From: Zygnema cylindricum
Lineage: Eukaryota; Streptophyta; Zygnematophyceae; Zygnematales; Zygnemataceae
Direction: 5' to 3'
Length of the DNA: 64,000 nt
Assembly: GCA_037447655.1 (NCBI GenBank)
Contig: JBBHKE010001982.1
Coordinates: 1 to 64,000, forward strand
Shown: positions 1-13,247 of the stretch, piece by piece
Layout of the letters: each line of letters starts with the position of its first letter
How positions within the stretch are numbered: position 1 is the stretch's first letter
Program-made: the position numbers and the translations under genes
The notes under the pieces: generated by a model
What the model saw: only the letters and a program-made list of their open reading frames with translations
Told to the model about the DNA's origin: nothing
Databases searched by the model: none

Positions 1-1240
1 TTCCATAGATTATGTCCTTGCCGAGTTTACTGTGCGACTTCCTAATGTTTTACTTCAGTCAAGTTGTGGTCTAATTTCCTTCTCTCCTGCCTCTGCCACC
101 GCTGCAATCCTTTCTGACTCTGACGCCTCTGCCTTGCCCACCGCTTTATCCTGATGACGTTTTTTGCTAACCATCCGGCAAAGTTTTCGGCCTCTTCGAC
201 CGAAGGGCTGCATACTCCCACCCTCTTGCCCACGCGCGAAATCTGCATTAACATTTAGCGACTTCTAAACTCCTTGGACCATCGGGTTTCGCAACGACGT
301 TTAATATCCACGCAAAATGATCCTACAGCAGTAGAACGGATAGAAACAAAAAAGTGTATGATCAATTCGTCTTTCACGAACCGACCTGATGTGAACAAAA
401 TCTCAAGGGTGGTCCAAAAAGACAAGGTGGTGTAAATGCAATCCTAGGGATACGTAAAAAATGGGCGGTTGGACGCGCAACATGAACCTACCGGAATTGT
501 ATCTACGGGATTACTGGAGATACTTGCCAGTAATCATGGGAATCTTGCAGAAAAGTGCACATTTTATTTCAGGATGGTACAGTTTCATATACGAATAAAC
601 GGTACTATTTTATCCAAGAAAAGTACAGATTCCTGTACGAATACTATGGTTACTGACTTACTGTACAAGCCGTCGCCGTTCTCATAGCCTGTTCCCAACG
701 GAAAAAATTTCACTTCCGCAACAGACGGACGTTCGAATAATGTACGTCTTTCCGAGCACCGACTTTGTAGATTTCGGAAGTTCTCGGAAAACCGTACAAA
801 CAAACTTCCTCAAAATATTGCCGGATATAAAAGTAGGGTAAAAGTTGCGTCGTTTTGTGAAACAGGGGAACGGTAACCCGAAAAGCTGACGTAGCAAAAA
901 CAACATCCGAACGGCTATTTCGTTGTTTTCGCGCGAAAAATCTGCATGACTTTGAGCCACCGTCGTCGTCCTTCAAACATAGTAATTTTGAAAAAAAACA
1001 GATTTGTTTTCGCGCCTTTGTCTGATGACGTCAAAGCGTGTGACGTGTCATAGGACACCTTCGATCGGAGTTACGTGCCAGAATTTTGGTGTGAACGACA
1101 CCCGTTTTCCGATGAGTTTTCGGAAAATCATCGGAATGGGCAAAAAGTTACAAATGCTCCGGTGGGAATAGGCTATCGGGCTGTTGGAATGGAAAGTATG
1201 AAAACGATCGGCAATAAAAAGTTAAAAACACTGCAAGGTA
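1..1240. other. Spacer, no gene supported
   Basis: AT-rich DNA with scattered GTAC/CGTAC-type words. The longest open stretch near the left edge (minus strand, 42-254, about 70 codons, rich in Arg and Lys) resembles no family I know and has no visible gene structure. I see no RNA gene, repeat array or transposon ends here. Confidence 0.6.
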
Positions 1241-1748
1241 CACCGTGAATCGTTATTAAACTATATAAATTATTAGTGTCAATAATGAATTAGTGTCATT
1301 GATGTTAATTTGTGTATCAATCCCATTGTGAAAAAAATGTTTATTCTCTATAACGCTGATTTAGGTATACATAATCCACCGTCATTACATATACGTTAAA
1401 ATAGGTAGAAGTACAAAATCTGACAATCCGTCACCCGCCCTTTCGTAATTAATCTATAATTCTAATTTGGGTTTGCGAACGCGTTTGTCGCAAACTCGAC
1501 TCCACGTTTATTCTAAGCGCATTTGTGTATGCAACCGACATAAGTTAACTACAATTTACGTACGATTTTCGGTAATCAAGTACAATTTTGTACCAGCAAA
1601 CACATTTCGTACACCACACTATTCATGAAATAAGTACGGTAATTCCATTGACGCTAATTCACAAGAACCGTAATTAACGTCACGGATAAAATAGAATCAA
1701 CCACTGTATTTCAGGTATCGTACATAATTCTAATAATGATTCACGGTG
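1241..1748. mobile_element. TA-flanked MITE, family with CACCGYGAATCG ends
   Basis: The element starts CACCGTGAATCGTTATTA and ends with the near inverted repeat AATGATTCACGGTG. It is bounded on both sides by TA (1239-1240 and 1749-1750). It has no coding capacity. The interior repeats words such as TTAGTGTC, and a related interior occurs at 10511 onward and at 47527-48090. The TA flanks and short length fit a Tc1/mariner (Stowaway-like) miniature element; that placement is inference. Confidence 0.75.
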
Positions 1749-1750
1749 TA

Positions 1751-2904
1751 CAGTACTGGGGATTCAGTGATCTGTTTCTAGCAATGCCGATCTATAATCT
1801 GGAACGTTCATTTACCAAACTCCCCCGACCTCCCTCTCGTTCCTCAACCTTCATAGTTGTCCAATTCGTACGGATTTCGAGTTTTTTTGCGATTCCTACG
1901 TAGTATTTGTCGAATTTATACTCTTTGTAAATTTAGTGCAGTTTTCGCTGTACTATGTACGGAAATGTATGAAAAAAGTCCTCTTAAACCCTTAAAAATC
2001 CTTACGAAATGATAAAAGTACGGACAACACTTTGAAAATGTACTAAAATGTACGAAAAGTGAACCCCTAAAAACGTTGTTGTTCAAATTGTGCGATTTTT
2101 TCCTTGTATCCTATTTCTACATATAATTCGTCTCGTGAAAATATCGCAAAAAAACGCGGAGTACTTTCTGTCCAATAAACTGAACGTAAACTTTACGGGA
2201 AATGTACAGACAATTTACAGGAGATGTACGGACTTTGAGGAAAAGATACGTTGCACTTCTTAGTACTTTTTGTCCGGTAAGCCAAACAGTACTTTCACGT
2301 AAAAGTGCGGAATTTTACGGAATCTACGGAACTTTAGCCGAAATGTACGGACTTTTACGAAAAGAGACTTTTCAGTGTTGCACCATTTGCGCTCGTTAAG
2401 TTTGAATTATGTACGATCGTACAAATTTTTTACATGTACGGAATAGTACGGATACAAAGTCACTAACGATTTTAACGATTTTAACCATTTTTCAATTTGT
2501 TCAATGCGTTACTTACGTAAAATTCGATGCGATTGAATCGTTAGTACTAAAGCATTTGAACAACTATGCTTAAAAATCTTAAAGTGTACTTAAAATACTA
2601 AAATGTTTTGAAAATCGTTCGAATCGAATGGTACGTAGTATTGGGACGTTCGTTTCGTGCGTAATATGCGAATTGGACAAGTAATGCGGTTTAGCTATTC
2701 AGTATTCAAACATGCCGATCCATACGCTCAAAAAAAAACCAGTGCTTAGTTTTGGGAGACGCTAATCCTGACTTGAGATCGCTACGAATCTAGCGTCGAA
2801 ACCTAAACAAAATGCCGAGAGAATTAAAACCGTTGGAACGCTAACTGCGAAAGTGTCGCTAAATTTTACTAGGCGCTAAAGTTTACTTTAATGACGACAC
2901 TGTA
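1751..2904. other. Spacer containing an old repeat module
   Basis: No gene is seen. About 1856-2020 matches, on the opposite strand, the sequence right of the second hAT copy (about 56133-56325), sharing blocks such as CCAATTCGTACGGATTTC. About 2155-2400 resembles the interior of the hAT copies near 53280-53440, sharing GATACGTTGCACTT-like words. This is probably a decayed repeat related to that cluster. Confidence 0.5.
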
Positions 2905-3962
2905 TGTTGTTCTACAACCACCGTTGCAGGCGGAGAACCAGCAGTAGTAGTAAAAGTAGACATGAAAAACAACAGAAACTATCAAAGTACCTACTCAACA
3001 GCCAACTTTGAACTGGCACAAAATATGATTCAGATAGCATATATGTTTCAGATTCGACACAGTGATACACAATACAGTAAACTGACAATTCCCAAAATTG
3101 GAGCCCAAATGACCCAGTAAACCATAAGATATGATGTCTGGAAGTTTCCCAAAAACTGCCCTTAGAAAATCATATTCCCAAAACCGGATACTACAAAATT
3201 GGCTAAGTTATATACTCACAGTGTCTATCTACTGATCTACACTAATTTGGGTAATCGTTACTACGGTTATTATCTTGACTAACGACAAAGCATCCTACCT
3301 GTACGTCATTGTACCTCAAAACCCTAATTATTATTTAAAAAAAAACTTGATTAATGGAACACTATTTTTTATCACACTAAAATACAAACTAATGTCATTC
3401 AGATATTTACAAACATTGAACCGTACACAAAACGTTCTAACCGTACATAAAACGTTCCAAATGCTTAGTCAGCAGTAGCCGCTAAAGTCCAGCCTAATGT
3501 GGTCGTGTAGTACGAAGCACCTGAGTGCTTCGTCACTTGTGGTCCCACGTGAATCACGCCTCGTCACTTTGTGGTCCCACGTAAATCTCGCCTTGTCACT
3601 TGCGGTCCCACGTGAATCGCGTCCGTCGACGTCTCTCAAAATCAATGATCATAATTCACTTCCGAAATATCCGGACGTTTCTAAAAAATATTCCGTACCA
3701 TATAATTCCAAAATATCTGTATGACTCCAAAAATAGCCGTACCATATATTTTCCGAGATATCCGGATCAGATTCCGTACGTCTGATCTGGCGATTCCAAT
3801 TGTCTGCTGCATGACGCGTGCCTCCGTAAAACCTGCAGAGGTGCAATACACTCTATTGTACTTTGCCTACTGTAACACTAAAAAGGTAAGTCTTATATAC
3901 CACTTTTTAGAAACTATTCTAAATCTACTCTATTTACTAACTAAAGATTTCAAATCTCAACA
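2905..3962 (-). repeat. 3' LTR of copia-1
   Basis: About 1.06 kb, matching 8063-9119 nearly throughout with scattered substitutions and small indels. Ends are TGTTG and CAACA. The minus-strand purine tract lies just inside the element at 3963-3970, which makes this the 3' LTR for the minus-strand coding region. Confidence 0.9.
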
Positions 3963-3989
3963 CTCCCCTAAATCTTTAGACTCAGTTAC

Positions 3990-6900
3990 TCACTTAGTCC
4001 AACAACCGGCAAGGGCTTTTGTTAACATATCAGCCACCATCTTCTCATCCGGTAAATAACACAACTTAATGACTTTTGCAAGTACTTTTTCCCTGACAAA
4101 GTGAAGTCTAACATCCATGTGTTTACTTTTAAAATGATGGTTGGGGTTAGAAGCAATGGCAATGGCTGCCTGGTTGTCACACCAAATAGACTGAGGACCT
4201 GTTTGCATGTACCCAAGTTCTTGTAGAATAGACTTGACCCATAGGAGCTCCTTGAGGGCCGAAGCTGCAGCCATATATTCAGACTCCATTTTGGATTGAG
4301 CTGTAACCTTTTGTAATATGCTACTCCAACAGCAAGTTCCGTCTCCAATCTTAAGTACAAAACCAGTTGTAGATTTCCGGCTTGGCATGTCCCCATAGCT
4401 AGCATCGCTCCACGTCTGTATTTTCACCTTTCCTCCTCCGAGTACAAGCTTGAGATTTCGAATTCCTGCAAGATTTCTCAACAATATTTTCGCTGCCTCC
4501 CAATCTGCCCTTTTAGGATTCTGCAGAATTCAACTCAAGACTCCCACAGCTGTTGCAATGTCGAGTCTCGTATAATTCATAAAATATATAAGACTTCTGA
4601 CTACGTGTCTATATGGCTTTGAAGCCATAAACTCTTCCTCCTCGTCTTTAGACTCCCACCAACCATTATGCCTGAATCTGTATCAATTCTTTCTAATTTC
4701 TGCCTCAATTCCATAGGAGTTACGGATCCTTTTACATCTCTCATTTCAAATCTTTCCAGCATGTTACCTATTGCTTCTTTCTGAGTCAACATAATCAGCC
4801 TTTGTTTTTGTCTCTTTCTACCTGTATTCCTAAGATGTATTTGGCCTCACCGAGGTCCTTCATCTCGAACCTAGACCTTAAAGCCGCTTTAATGCGGTTT
4901 ATTTCATCCATTAACTTACTTATTAATAATAGATCATCCACATATACAGCAATGTAAATTACCCCATCCTCTCCTTGTTGAACATATACAGAATGATCAG
5001 AGCTAATTCTCTTAAAACCTAGCCCAGTCAAAAACTTATCTAACTTCAGATTCCACTGACGCGGGGCTTGTTTTAGCCCATACAAAGATATCATCAATTT
5101 ACACACTAATTGTTCCTTTCCCTTTGCAACGTACATTTCAGGTTGTTTCATATAAATGGTTTTCTCTAACTCTCCATGCAAAAAAGTAGTTTTAACATCC
5201 ATTTGTTGTATTTCTATATTCTCTATAGCCGCTAGACTTAGCAAAATTCTGACAGTGGGAAATTTGACAACTGGAGAGAAGGTTTCCTTAAAGTCAATAC
5301 CTTATTTTTGATTATACCCCTTTGCCACTAGTCTGGCCTTATACCTTTCGATGGTGTTGTCCGGGTTCAGCTTCACCTTGAATACCCATTTGCTGCCGAT
5401 GGCTTTTCTGCCTGGAGGAAGATCCACCAGCTCCCATGTTTGCGTCTCCATAATAGACTTCATTTCATCGTTTGCCGCCTCGATCCATTGATTTCTCTTA
5501 GGTGATGAGAAGGCCTCTTGGATCGTTAGAGGCTCATCTGTAGCTGAAGAAAAAGCAAAGCGAGAGCTTGCTTGCAGACGTCTGCTAGATCTATTTCCCC
5601 CCGGAAATTATGAGGCTGAGATCGTCGACAACCTCTGATATTTCTGTTTAGTGTGAACCGTAACTTGATTTGGTACAGTGTCTGTAGTAGTTCCTTCCAC
5701 TTGAGGCGTAGCTTGTGGTGAAGCATCATATAAAGGCACCAGAGGAACTGAAGGAAGAGGTGTTCCACTTGCCGGTGGAAAGTAGACTCGCGGCGTATGG
5801 TAAAAAATGACATATTCCTGCTTTTCCTTTGCCGGTTGATCAAGCACTTTAAACAGGTCAACCGAATCCTGTTCATCTTTAATCTGGATATTTTTAGAAA
5901 CAATCACTTTCTGTTTCTCAAATACAAAAACTCTATATCCTTTCGCATTATCATCATACCCAATGAAAATCCCAAGTAAGCTTTTAGGTTCCATTTTCCA
6001 TCTATCATGTGAAGTATCTAAAATAAAACACTTGCTGCCAAAGACCTTAAAGTGACTAACATCAGGTTTTTCCCCTGTCCAAAGTTCATAAGGTGTAGTG
6101 CTAACAGACCTAGAAGGAATTCTATTCTTTATATAAACAGCACAATTAAGTGGTTCAGCCCAGAATTTCAAATCGAGCCTTTTATCTGCAAGCATGGACC
6201 GAGCACTCTCTGTCACTGTCCTATTTAATCTCTCAAAAACACCATTTTGTTCCGGTGTATATGGAACTGTAAGATTGTGATTGATACCTTCCTGAAGGAG
6301 AAGTTCTTCGAATTCCTTCGATGTGTATTCTCCTCCGTTGTTCGATCTTAGCGCCAATATTGGAACTCCATGAAGCTTTTCCGCCCATGCTTTGTAGTGT
6401 TTGAAGTGAGTAAACACTTCACTTTTATGTTGCATGAAGTAAACTTTTGTGTACCTCGAGTAGTCATCTGTAAATGTGACCATATAGTGGACCCCTCTAG
6501 TCGAAGCCACTTGTGAAGGACCGAGAACATCAGAATGGATGAGCTGCAAAACTCTTTCCGATCTATGGTCTGTTTCCTGTGGAAATGGCACTTTGTGGAT
6601 CTTGCCAAGTAAACAACCATCACATGTTTTTATAGGATGAGATGTGAGAGAAACTCCATCAACTTTTCCCGAATTTACCATTTTCTTTAGACTATCATAA
6701 TTCATGTGTCCTAATCTCTTATGCCACAACTCATTATTACATTCGACACTAGAGTTGAGAACATCATTTTCCTTATATTCAGCCATGTCCATCCGGTACA
6801 TTTTGCTCGCATCTCTAGTTCCTGTTACTGCGACTTTCCCTTTCTTGCTAACAACCTGTCTCCCTCCTTTCAGAACAACTTCAAAGCCTTTGCTCTCCAC

Positions 6901-8027
6901 TAATGATGTAGAAAAAATATTTTTCTTAAAATCTGGAACATACAAAACATTGTGAAGGGTTCTCTCTACCGACTTTCCCCCCACATCTACCATTAATGAT
7001 ACATCACCCTGAGTTGAGGTTTGAACACTCATGCCGCAAGCATAGTAGATACTCTTTGGAGATGTTTGCTGCAGATTCGTAAAAGCCGCCTTGTTCCAAC
7101 ACATGTGGGCAGACGCTCCCGTGTCCATGATCCATCTTGCATCCTTTGGACCATCCATGGCAGCCGCCATAGCAAATAAATCCGCCTCCTCGTGCTCATT
7201 GAAGCTGAGAGACTCATCCGCATCAGTTGCAGAAGCTGAAAAAAGAGCATTTCCACGGGAAAGATTTCCAGAAAAACCTCTGTGATACTGGCTTTGTTGC
7301 CAACCTGGCCTCTCATTAGCTTTCTTCAATTTAGGACAGTAATAGTATCCATGACCCTTCTCAGAACAATAGAAACATGTAGTAGTAGATGGCCTATTTA
7401 GCTTTTGACTAAACTGATTCTGATTCTGGTTAAACTGATTCCTATTCTGATTAAACTGATTTTTTTTATCAAAGTCTGTTGCAAATGCTTCAACCTTTCC
7501 TTCTCCCTCAAGGAGTTTAGTATTTGTTTCTTCCTCCAATATAAGATTATACGCTAACTGAAATGACCAGCTAGCTTTATCATGTCTCTTTAGTTGAACA
7601 GACACACCCTTCATGCTACTAGGGAGACCTCTAATAATCAAAGCGGCCTGATGAAACTCAGGAAATGACCCCCCAGCAGAAGAGTGAGCATCAATGAGCG
7701 CGGGAAAATTGTCACAATACTCAACCATAGTTTCCCCCGTGTATTTGTATCCCCAAATTTTTCCAGCCACCAAGAGCTCCTCCGAACATTCGCTTTCTCA
7801 AAAGCGGATTTGAGGGATGTCCAAATCTCCATCGCCTTCTTCATTTTCAGTGGAGACATGACCAAATTTTCTGAAATACAAAGAACTAGATTGTTCCTTG
7901 CCATTGAATTCTTTTTTCGCCCAAGTTGGATATGTTTCATCAAGGGAGCCATCCAAGACCCCGAATAAGTCAACAGTTTCAAACAACGATTCAACCATCG
8001 CCGCCCACTACCTATACTTTTAGCCAT
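3990..8027 (-). pseudogene. copia-1 gag-pol, broken by frameshifts and stops
   Basis: The longest open part, 7773-5608 (721 codons), holds the rest of Gag, a CCHC zinc knuckle (CFYCSEKGHGYYYC, about residues 131-145), a protease site (IMDTGAS, about 214), the pre-integrase motif (LWHKRLGH, about 349) and the integrase core. The first catalytic Asp (HSDVLGP) and the Glu region (EQNGVFERLNRT) are present, but the middle Asp is Asn: RSNNGGE in place of the usual RSDNGGE, a single G-to-A change. The Gag start is scattered over other frames between 7640 and 8027. The RT follows in separate frames (5244-4795, with YVDDLLL; 4792-4601), and RNase H at 4484-3990 (TWSDASYGD, ESEYMAA). At least one in-frame stop lies near 5305. 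The element is not autonomous now. Confidence 0.92.
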
Positions 8028-8062
8028 TGAAGATAGGAATTCTTGACGAAAGGCCCATAACC

Positions 8063-9119
8063 TGTTGTTCTACAACCACCGTTGCAGGCGGAGAACCAGC
8101 AGTAGTAGTAGAAGTAGACATGAAAAACAACATAAACTATCAAACTACCTACTCAACATCCAACTTTGAACTGACACAAATATGACTCAGAAAACCAATA
8201 TGTTTCAAATTTGACACGGTGATACACAATACAGTAAATTGACAATTCCCAGAAATGCAGCCCAAATGACCCAGTAAAACATAAGATATGATGTCTAGAA
8301 GTTTCCCAAAAACTGCCCTTAGAAAATCATATTCCCAAAACCGGATACTAAAAAATTGGCTAAGTTATATGCTCACAGTGTCTATCTACTGATCTACACT
8401 AATTTGGGTAACCGTTACTACGGTTATTATCTTGACTAACGACAAAACATCCTACCTGTACGTCATTGTACCTCAAAACCCTAATCATTATTTTCTAAAA
8501 AACCTGATTAATGGAACACTATTTTTTATCACACTAAAATACAAACTAATGTTATTCAAATATTTACAGACATTGAACCGTACACAAAACGTTCTAACCG
8601 TACACAAAACGTTCCAAATGCTTAGTCAGCAGTAGCCGCTAAAGTCCAACCTAATGTGGTCGTGTAGTACGAAGCACCTGAGTGCTTCGTCACTTGTGGT
8701 CCCACGTGAATCACGCCTCGTCACTTTGTGGTCCCACGTAAATCTCGCCTTGTCACTTGCGGGTCACTTGAATCGCGTCCGTCGACGTCTCTGAAAATCA
8801 ATGATCATAATTCACTTCCGAAATATCCGGACGTTTCTAAAAAATATTCCGTACCATATAATTCCAAAATATCTGTATGACTCCAAAAATAGCCGTACCA
8901 TATATTTTCTGAGATATCCGGATCAGATTCCGTACGTCTGATCTGGCGATTCCAATTGCCTGCTGCATGACGCGTGTCTCCGTAAAACCTGCAGAGGTAC
9001 AATACACTCTATTGTACTTTGCCTACTGTAACACTAATAAAGGTAAGTCTTTTATACCACTTTTTAGAAACTATTCTAAGTCTACTCTATTTACTAACTA
9101 AAGATTTCAAATCTCAACA
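8063..9119 (-). repeat. 5' LTR of copia-1
   Basis: Partner of 2905-3962. It lies upstream of the minus-strand gag, so it would carry the element's promoter, although I do not identify a specific TATA box. The target duplication CTGTA follows at 9120-9124, and a TA-flanked MITE begins only about 10 bp further on. Confidence 0.9.
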
Positions 9120-9129
9120 CTGTAGAGTA

Positions 9130-9662
9130 CACCGCGAATCGTTATTAGTGTCAAAGTCACTAATTTGGGTTCTTAAAATTTTGATTTTTTTCCTCAAGTA
9201 GGATGCATGATTTTAGTTTTCCCTTGACGTTAATTAAGGTACCGTACAAAATAGCGTAAAGAATGAAATTATAATAACATCTTAATAGTGTGTTGTTTGT
9301 TCGATGTCAGACCGTACATAAATGTACCTTTTTAAGTGAAAAATTTACAACAAATGAATTAAATCAGACGCGCACGCATAAGAACGTGCGCTAAAAAAAC
9401 CGGATTATTTTGACACGTAAATTAATCTAACATGTATAAATATTTAAATTTCACGACAGCGTACGATTTCTAATATTTTGTACGGATACGCATATTAATG
9501 TATATAATCGTACGGTTAATATTCCATTTTGTTGTTCCCAAATTAGCATAATGCCGAAATTAGAATACACCTAAAAAAAAAAAAAACAAATTCTTAATTT
9601 GCATTAATTGCGGTAAATTTTCTTCAACACTGTTTAAATTTGACACTAATAACGATTCGCGG
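9130..9662. mobile_element. TA-flanked MITE, CACCGCGAATCG family
   Basis: Starts CACCGCGAATCGTTATTAG and ends TAACGATTCGCGG, with TA at 9128-9129 and 9663-9664; the last two bases of the right repeat are missing. Its left part matches 55074-55213 in the same orientation, and its right part read backward matches 50068-50549. It is non-coding. Confidence 0.8.
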
Positions 9663-9664
9663 TA

Positions 9665-10003
9665 TAGTTGTGCCGCGAAACTGCAGAACGGTAACAGAGG
9701 TTGCTGCGTACGGAGATTAAACAAGGACGTAAACTACGGGAGTAGAGTACTGAGTTAAAGTACGAAATTTTAGTACGAAAGACTGTGCGACGTACTGTGG
9801 AGCGATCATAGTGGTGCCATGTAACTATGAAACGGTAATAGCGGTACGGTGCAGTACTGGCGAGTACAGACATAGATTACGAAATCAGATTACGGGATAA
9901 AAGTATGAGATAGTGTTGTACTATGGGACGGTAATAGTGGTGCCACGAAAATTTTGCACAGTAGGAACTATGAAGTACGAAATTTGAGTACGGAAGTACA
10001 GTA
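9665..10003. other. Spacer with degenerate short repeats
   Basis: No gene. Phrases such as CGGTAATAGTGGTGCCA and AGTACGAAATTT recur imperfectly, which suggests an old, diverged tandem duplication between two MITEs. Confidence 0.45.
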
Positions 10004-10476
10004 CACCGCGAATCGTAATTAGAGTAATGAAAAAGTTAGAGTAATTAACGCTAATTTATGTGATAGAGCCTTTTCAACTATGAAGTTTACTCTAATTTAT
10101 TTATGTACTCTAATTTGGCACGCTAATATCCTCTACTGTAAATAAGGTATTCGTACAGAATTTGGCAAAACATACAATTTATAGTCACTATGACGTTTGC
10201 ACTACGCGGTTTGTTAAAACGCATTTACATGATAACGGCCTGTATTAAATCATTATTTGTACTTTTTACTTAATAAAGTACAATTTTGCACGGTTTGACA
10301 CCGTCCGTACTCCACACTATTTAAAACGAACCTATAATAGAATTAAAAACGCTAATTAAACCTTACATTAAATAGAATAATGAAAAAAATAGAATCATTT
10401 ACTCTATTTAATGTGATAGAGTCAAAATTTTGAGCGACCGAATTAAAGTAATTTACTCTAATTACGATTCGCAGTG
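10004..10476. mobile_element. TA-flanked MITE, second subfamily
   Basis: Starts CACCGCGAATCGTAATTAG and ends CTAATTACGATTCGCAGTG, flanked by TA at 10002-10003 and 10477-10478. The interior repeats the words AGAGTAA and TACTCTAATT. The right half, inverted, matches the truncated copy at 23985-24253. Confidence 0.8.
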
Positions 10477-10510
10477 TAGAGTACGGAAACTGAATTGTAG
10501 TAGTATAGTA

Positions 10511-11135
10511 CACCGTGAATCGTTATTAGCGTATAGAAATTATTAGTGTGAATAAAGAATCAGTGTTATATATTCTAATATGTGTATCAATCCCATTTTC
10601 CAATAAAAGTTTAATTGTAATTTGTTCAAAACGTTGTTTTGGGTATACATGATCCGCCGTCATAACATATACGTTAAAATAGGTAGAGGTACAATTTTTG
10701 ACAATCCGTATGACGTCGCGTCCTTCCAACGTAAAAATCCATAATTCTATTTTGGGTTTGCGGATATACAATCATTGCGGCATTCATATTATACACTAAA
10801 ATAAGTACGTGTAAAAACCGTCGAAATGTACGGGTTCATGTTTCTAATAAGCGTTTATTTTGCGTGCGGTGAATTGACAACAGTAAAAATGGTGAGAGGA
10901 CAACGTAGGCGAAACGTACATTGTCGTGTCGTATAGTCGACTCCATGCATCAGGTTGTAAAACGCATGTACGTTATAACGCTATGTAACCGTACAATTTC
11001 AATATGTCAATTCAGTTAGATTTGCATTATATAATGAACGAAACTATAACGGAAGGTATTCTATGTGTACGTTCCGTTCCACATAACGTACATTGAACTC
11101 AGTGATTGATTTATATTTCCTTATCGTTCACGGAG
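10511..11135. mobile_element. TA-flanked MITE, right end degraded
   Basis: Starts CACCGTGAATCGTTATTAG after TA at 10509-10510. The following roughly 220 bp match the element at 1241-1748, sharing for example CATATACGTTAAAATAGGTA. A clear right terminal repeat is missing; TTATCGTTCACGGAG near 11120-11135 may be its remnant, so the end coordinate is a guess. Confidence 0.55.
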
Positions 11136-12646
11136 AGAACGAACGTTGTGTGACGTTAAATAAGGACCCTTAATCTTAATAAGGTGCCCGGTGGGTTGCT
11201 TTATTTTAATCAATGCATTGTAATGTTGGGACATAAGACTAATAAGGATGCGTTTTCTTAGATCAAACGCCAAACAAACCTCTTATTAGTATCACTGTTA
11301 ATTCTAATTGAACGTAAAACGAACAAAAAACACATATTAGGATACATGTTAATTCTAATTGGCGGTAATCCAGCGACGAAAGCTGATCATGCGCCGTCGT
11401 AAGATTATCATTGGTTGTTGCCGAAAACACGTGGCATTTTTATCATCCACGCATTCCCAAAGTTGGTCGCGTTTCATAGATGACGTTAGAACAACCGATT
11501 GCCAGGGTAACGACGCTACATTTTTTCCAATCATCTTTTTGCCGTACAACATGTAAGCTGAAGGTGTTTCCATGACGCTATAAACATTAAACCGACGACG
11601 TAAGTTTTGAAATATTTTGGCAATTTTGAAGCAAATTCTTACGAGATTGCGCTTCTATTCCTGCGTTTTGAAGTAATTTTAAATTGAAAGCCGTGCTAAA
11701 ATTCAAAATTTGGATTTTAAACGAAAAATTTAAAATGGCAAATCCCTCCATTATTACCGCGCAAAATCATTTTCACTTGCATTTCGTGTATTATATAAAT
11801 GTATTTGTGATAATGGCAACAACAATTTCGCTACTTCTTCCTCACTTGCTTGGGTTGCCATTTTCTTCCTTTTCGGCTGCTCCTACTTCTTATTTTTTAG
11901 GTGGTATTAAGTGTTTGAGAGTATGTGGACCCTTAATAGAATTTGGGGCGCCAACCCGGGCAATAACAATAACAATCCTCATAACGCTCAGGTTGAACAG
12001 GATGAGGAAAATGAGAGGAACGATGAGGAAAACGCATTTCCGAACGAGGAAGAGAGTGAGGCGGAAATCGAAACGTCGGTAGACCCGGAGGCCATTGTGG
12101 AAGGGTTTTTTCCGTCTTCGGCCAATACCAGAGGACGTGTCTCCCACCGTAAAGTTCAACACGTGTCGATTAAGGTAACTCAGATGCGAGTAATACACTG
12201 GATGTTGAAAGACTGTGAAAATAACGGCCCAGCTGAACTCATTCCAAGGACCATAAGAAAGTTTCTCGAGCATTTTATCGAAGTGTACGGTACAAGTAAG
12301 CCATTTCAACAAAACGTTCTCCCATCTATTAAATGATTTCATTTCCTCCAACCTTTTGTGTTTTTTTCTCATTCCCAATGTGTTGTTATATTTTAACTTT
12401 GATGTGTTTTTAGATTATTTGTAATGTATTATTTTGGAACGTCGCCTTTTTTTGTCAAACTACATACTGACTTCTCACTAACTCTCCATTAGTGCGTGTT
12501 TTTTTATGTTGTCGACTACTATGCATTGTTTTGTTGTTTTTTAGTATTATTTTCCAAGTGTCATGCGATTTCAATATGGCGACAGCGTGCTAGCGATGAC
12601 GTGTCTTTGTCGAGGTGGACGCGACGACATCATGTCGGCTCTTTAA

Positions 12647-13214
12647 TGAAAGGATCGATAATACACTCTGAGTTCACTAACAAACACTTATAGCAGCAGA
12701 AGCATTCAGATTATAAAACATTAAATCAACATTGAAGAGACATTTCATAAAATTCTCACATTAACAAAAAACTGAAATTACAATTTCTTCTCTATCTCTT
12801 CTATTACTCTATATAATCCTCCAATTCCTCATTGATTGATTAACACACAGTCATGGTGTCCCTTAAATACAATACCATCCATAACGTGACACGTGTGAGC
12901 GTGCGCCGCCAAGAAGCCTCCAGAAATCTGCCACCTGTCCACAGATTATGCTAGAATACTCTAAATTTCACTAAGGACTCAAACATAGCAAAACGACAAA
13001 CCAAAACGAAAGTACTAGACAAATCTAAAATTACTATCGTACTAAACTAGACGTATGAAAATTCTAGACGCGAAACGAAACGACAAATATGTTTCGCGAA
13101 ACCTATAGAACTTTCACGTAACCGTACTTTCGGTATATTCAAGAAAGTACAGTTTTTCTTTCGCGAAATCAAACTGATTCCGCGTGCGTACGATTCTTTC
13201 AATGAATCGTAACA
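12647..13214 (-). repeat. 3' LTR of copia-2
   Basis: 568 bp, ends TGAAAGG and CGTAACA on the plus strand. The polypurine tract (minus strand AAAAGGGGGAA) is at 13215-13225. Confidence 0.92.
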
Positions 13215-13247
13215 TTCCCCCTTTTCATTGAAGAATCGTCGTCTACG

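Larger units (their letters stand above)
2905..9119 (-). mobile_element. Full-length Ty1/copia LTR retrotransposon (copia-1), coding region decayed
   Basis: Two direct repeats (2905-3962 and 8063-9119) bracket a copia-type coding region read on the minus strand. The repeats begin TGTTGTTCT and end CTCAACA on the plus strand. The element is flanked by a perfect 5-bp target duplication, CTGTA, at 2900-2904 and 9120-9124. A purine tract (AGGGGAG on the minus strand) abuts the 3' LTR at 3963-3970. The sequence following the 5' LTR does not look like the usual initiator-tRNA-Met primer site, so the primer is uncertain. Gene order gag, protease, integrase, RT, RNase H shows the copia class. Frameshifts and stops mean it cannot make a complete polyprotein. 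Confidence 0.93.

Noticed and set aside
11684-12378. Other-frame open stretches over transposase exon 1 (minus strand 11890-12378, plus strand 11684-12082)
   Set aside because: The frame at 11923-12295 joins in phase to the transposase and has the expected content; the others are shadows.
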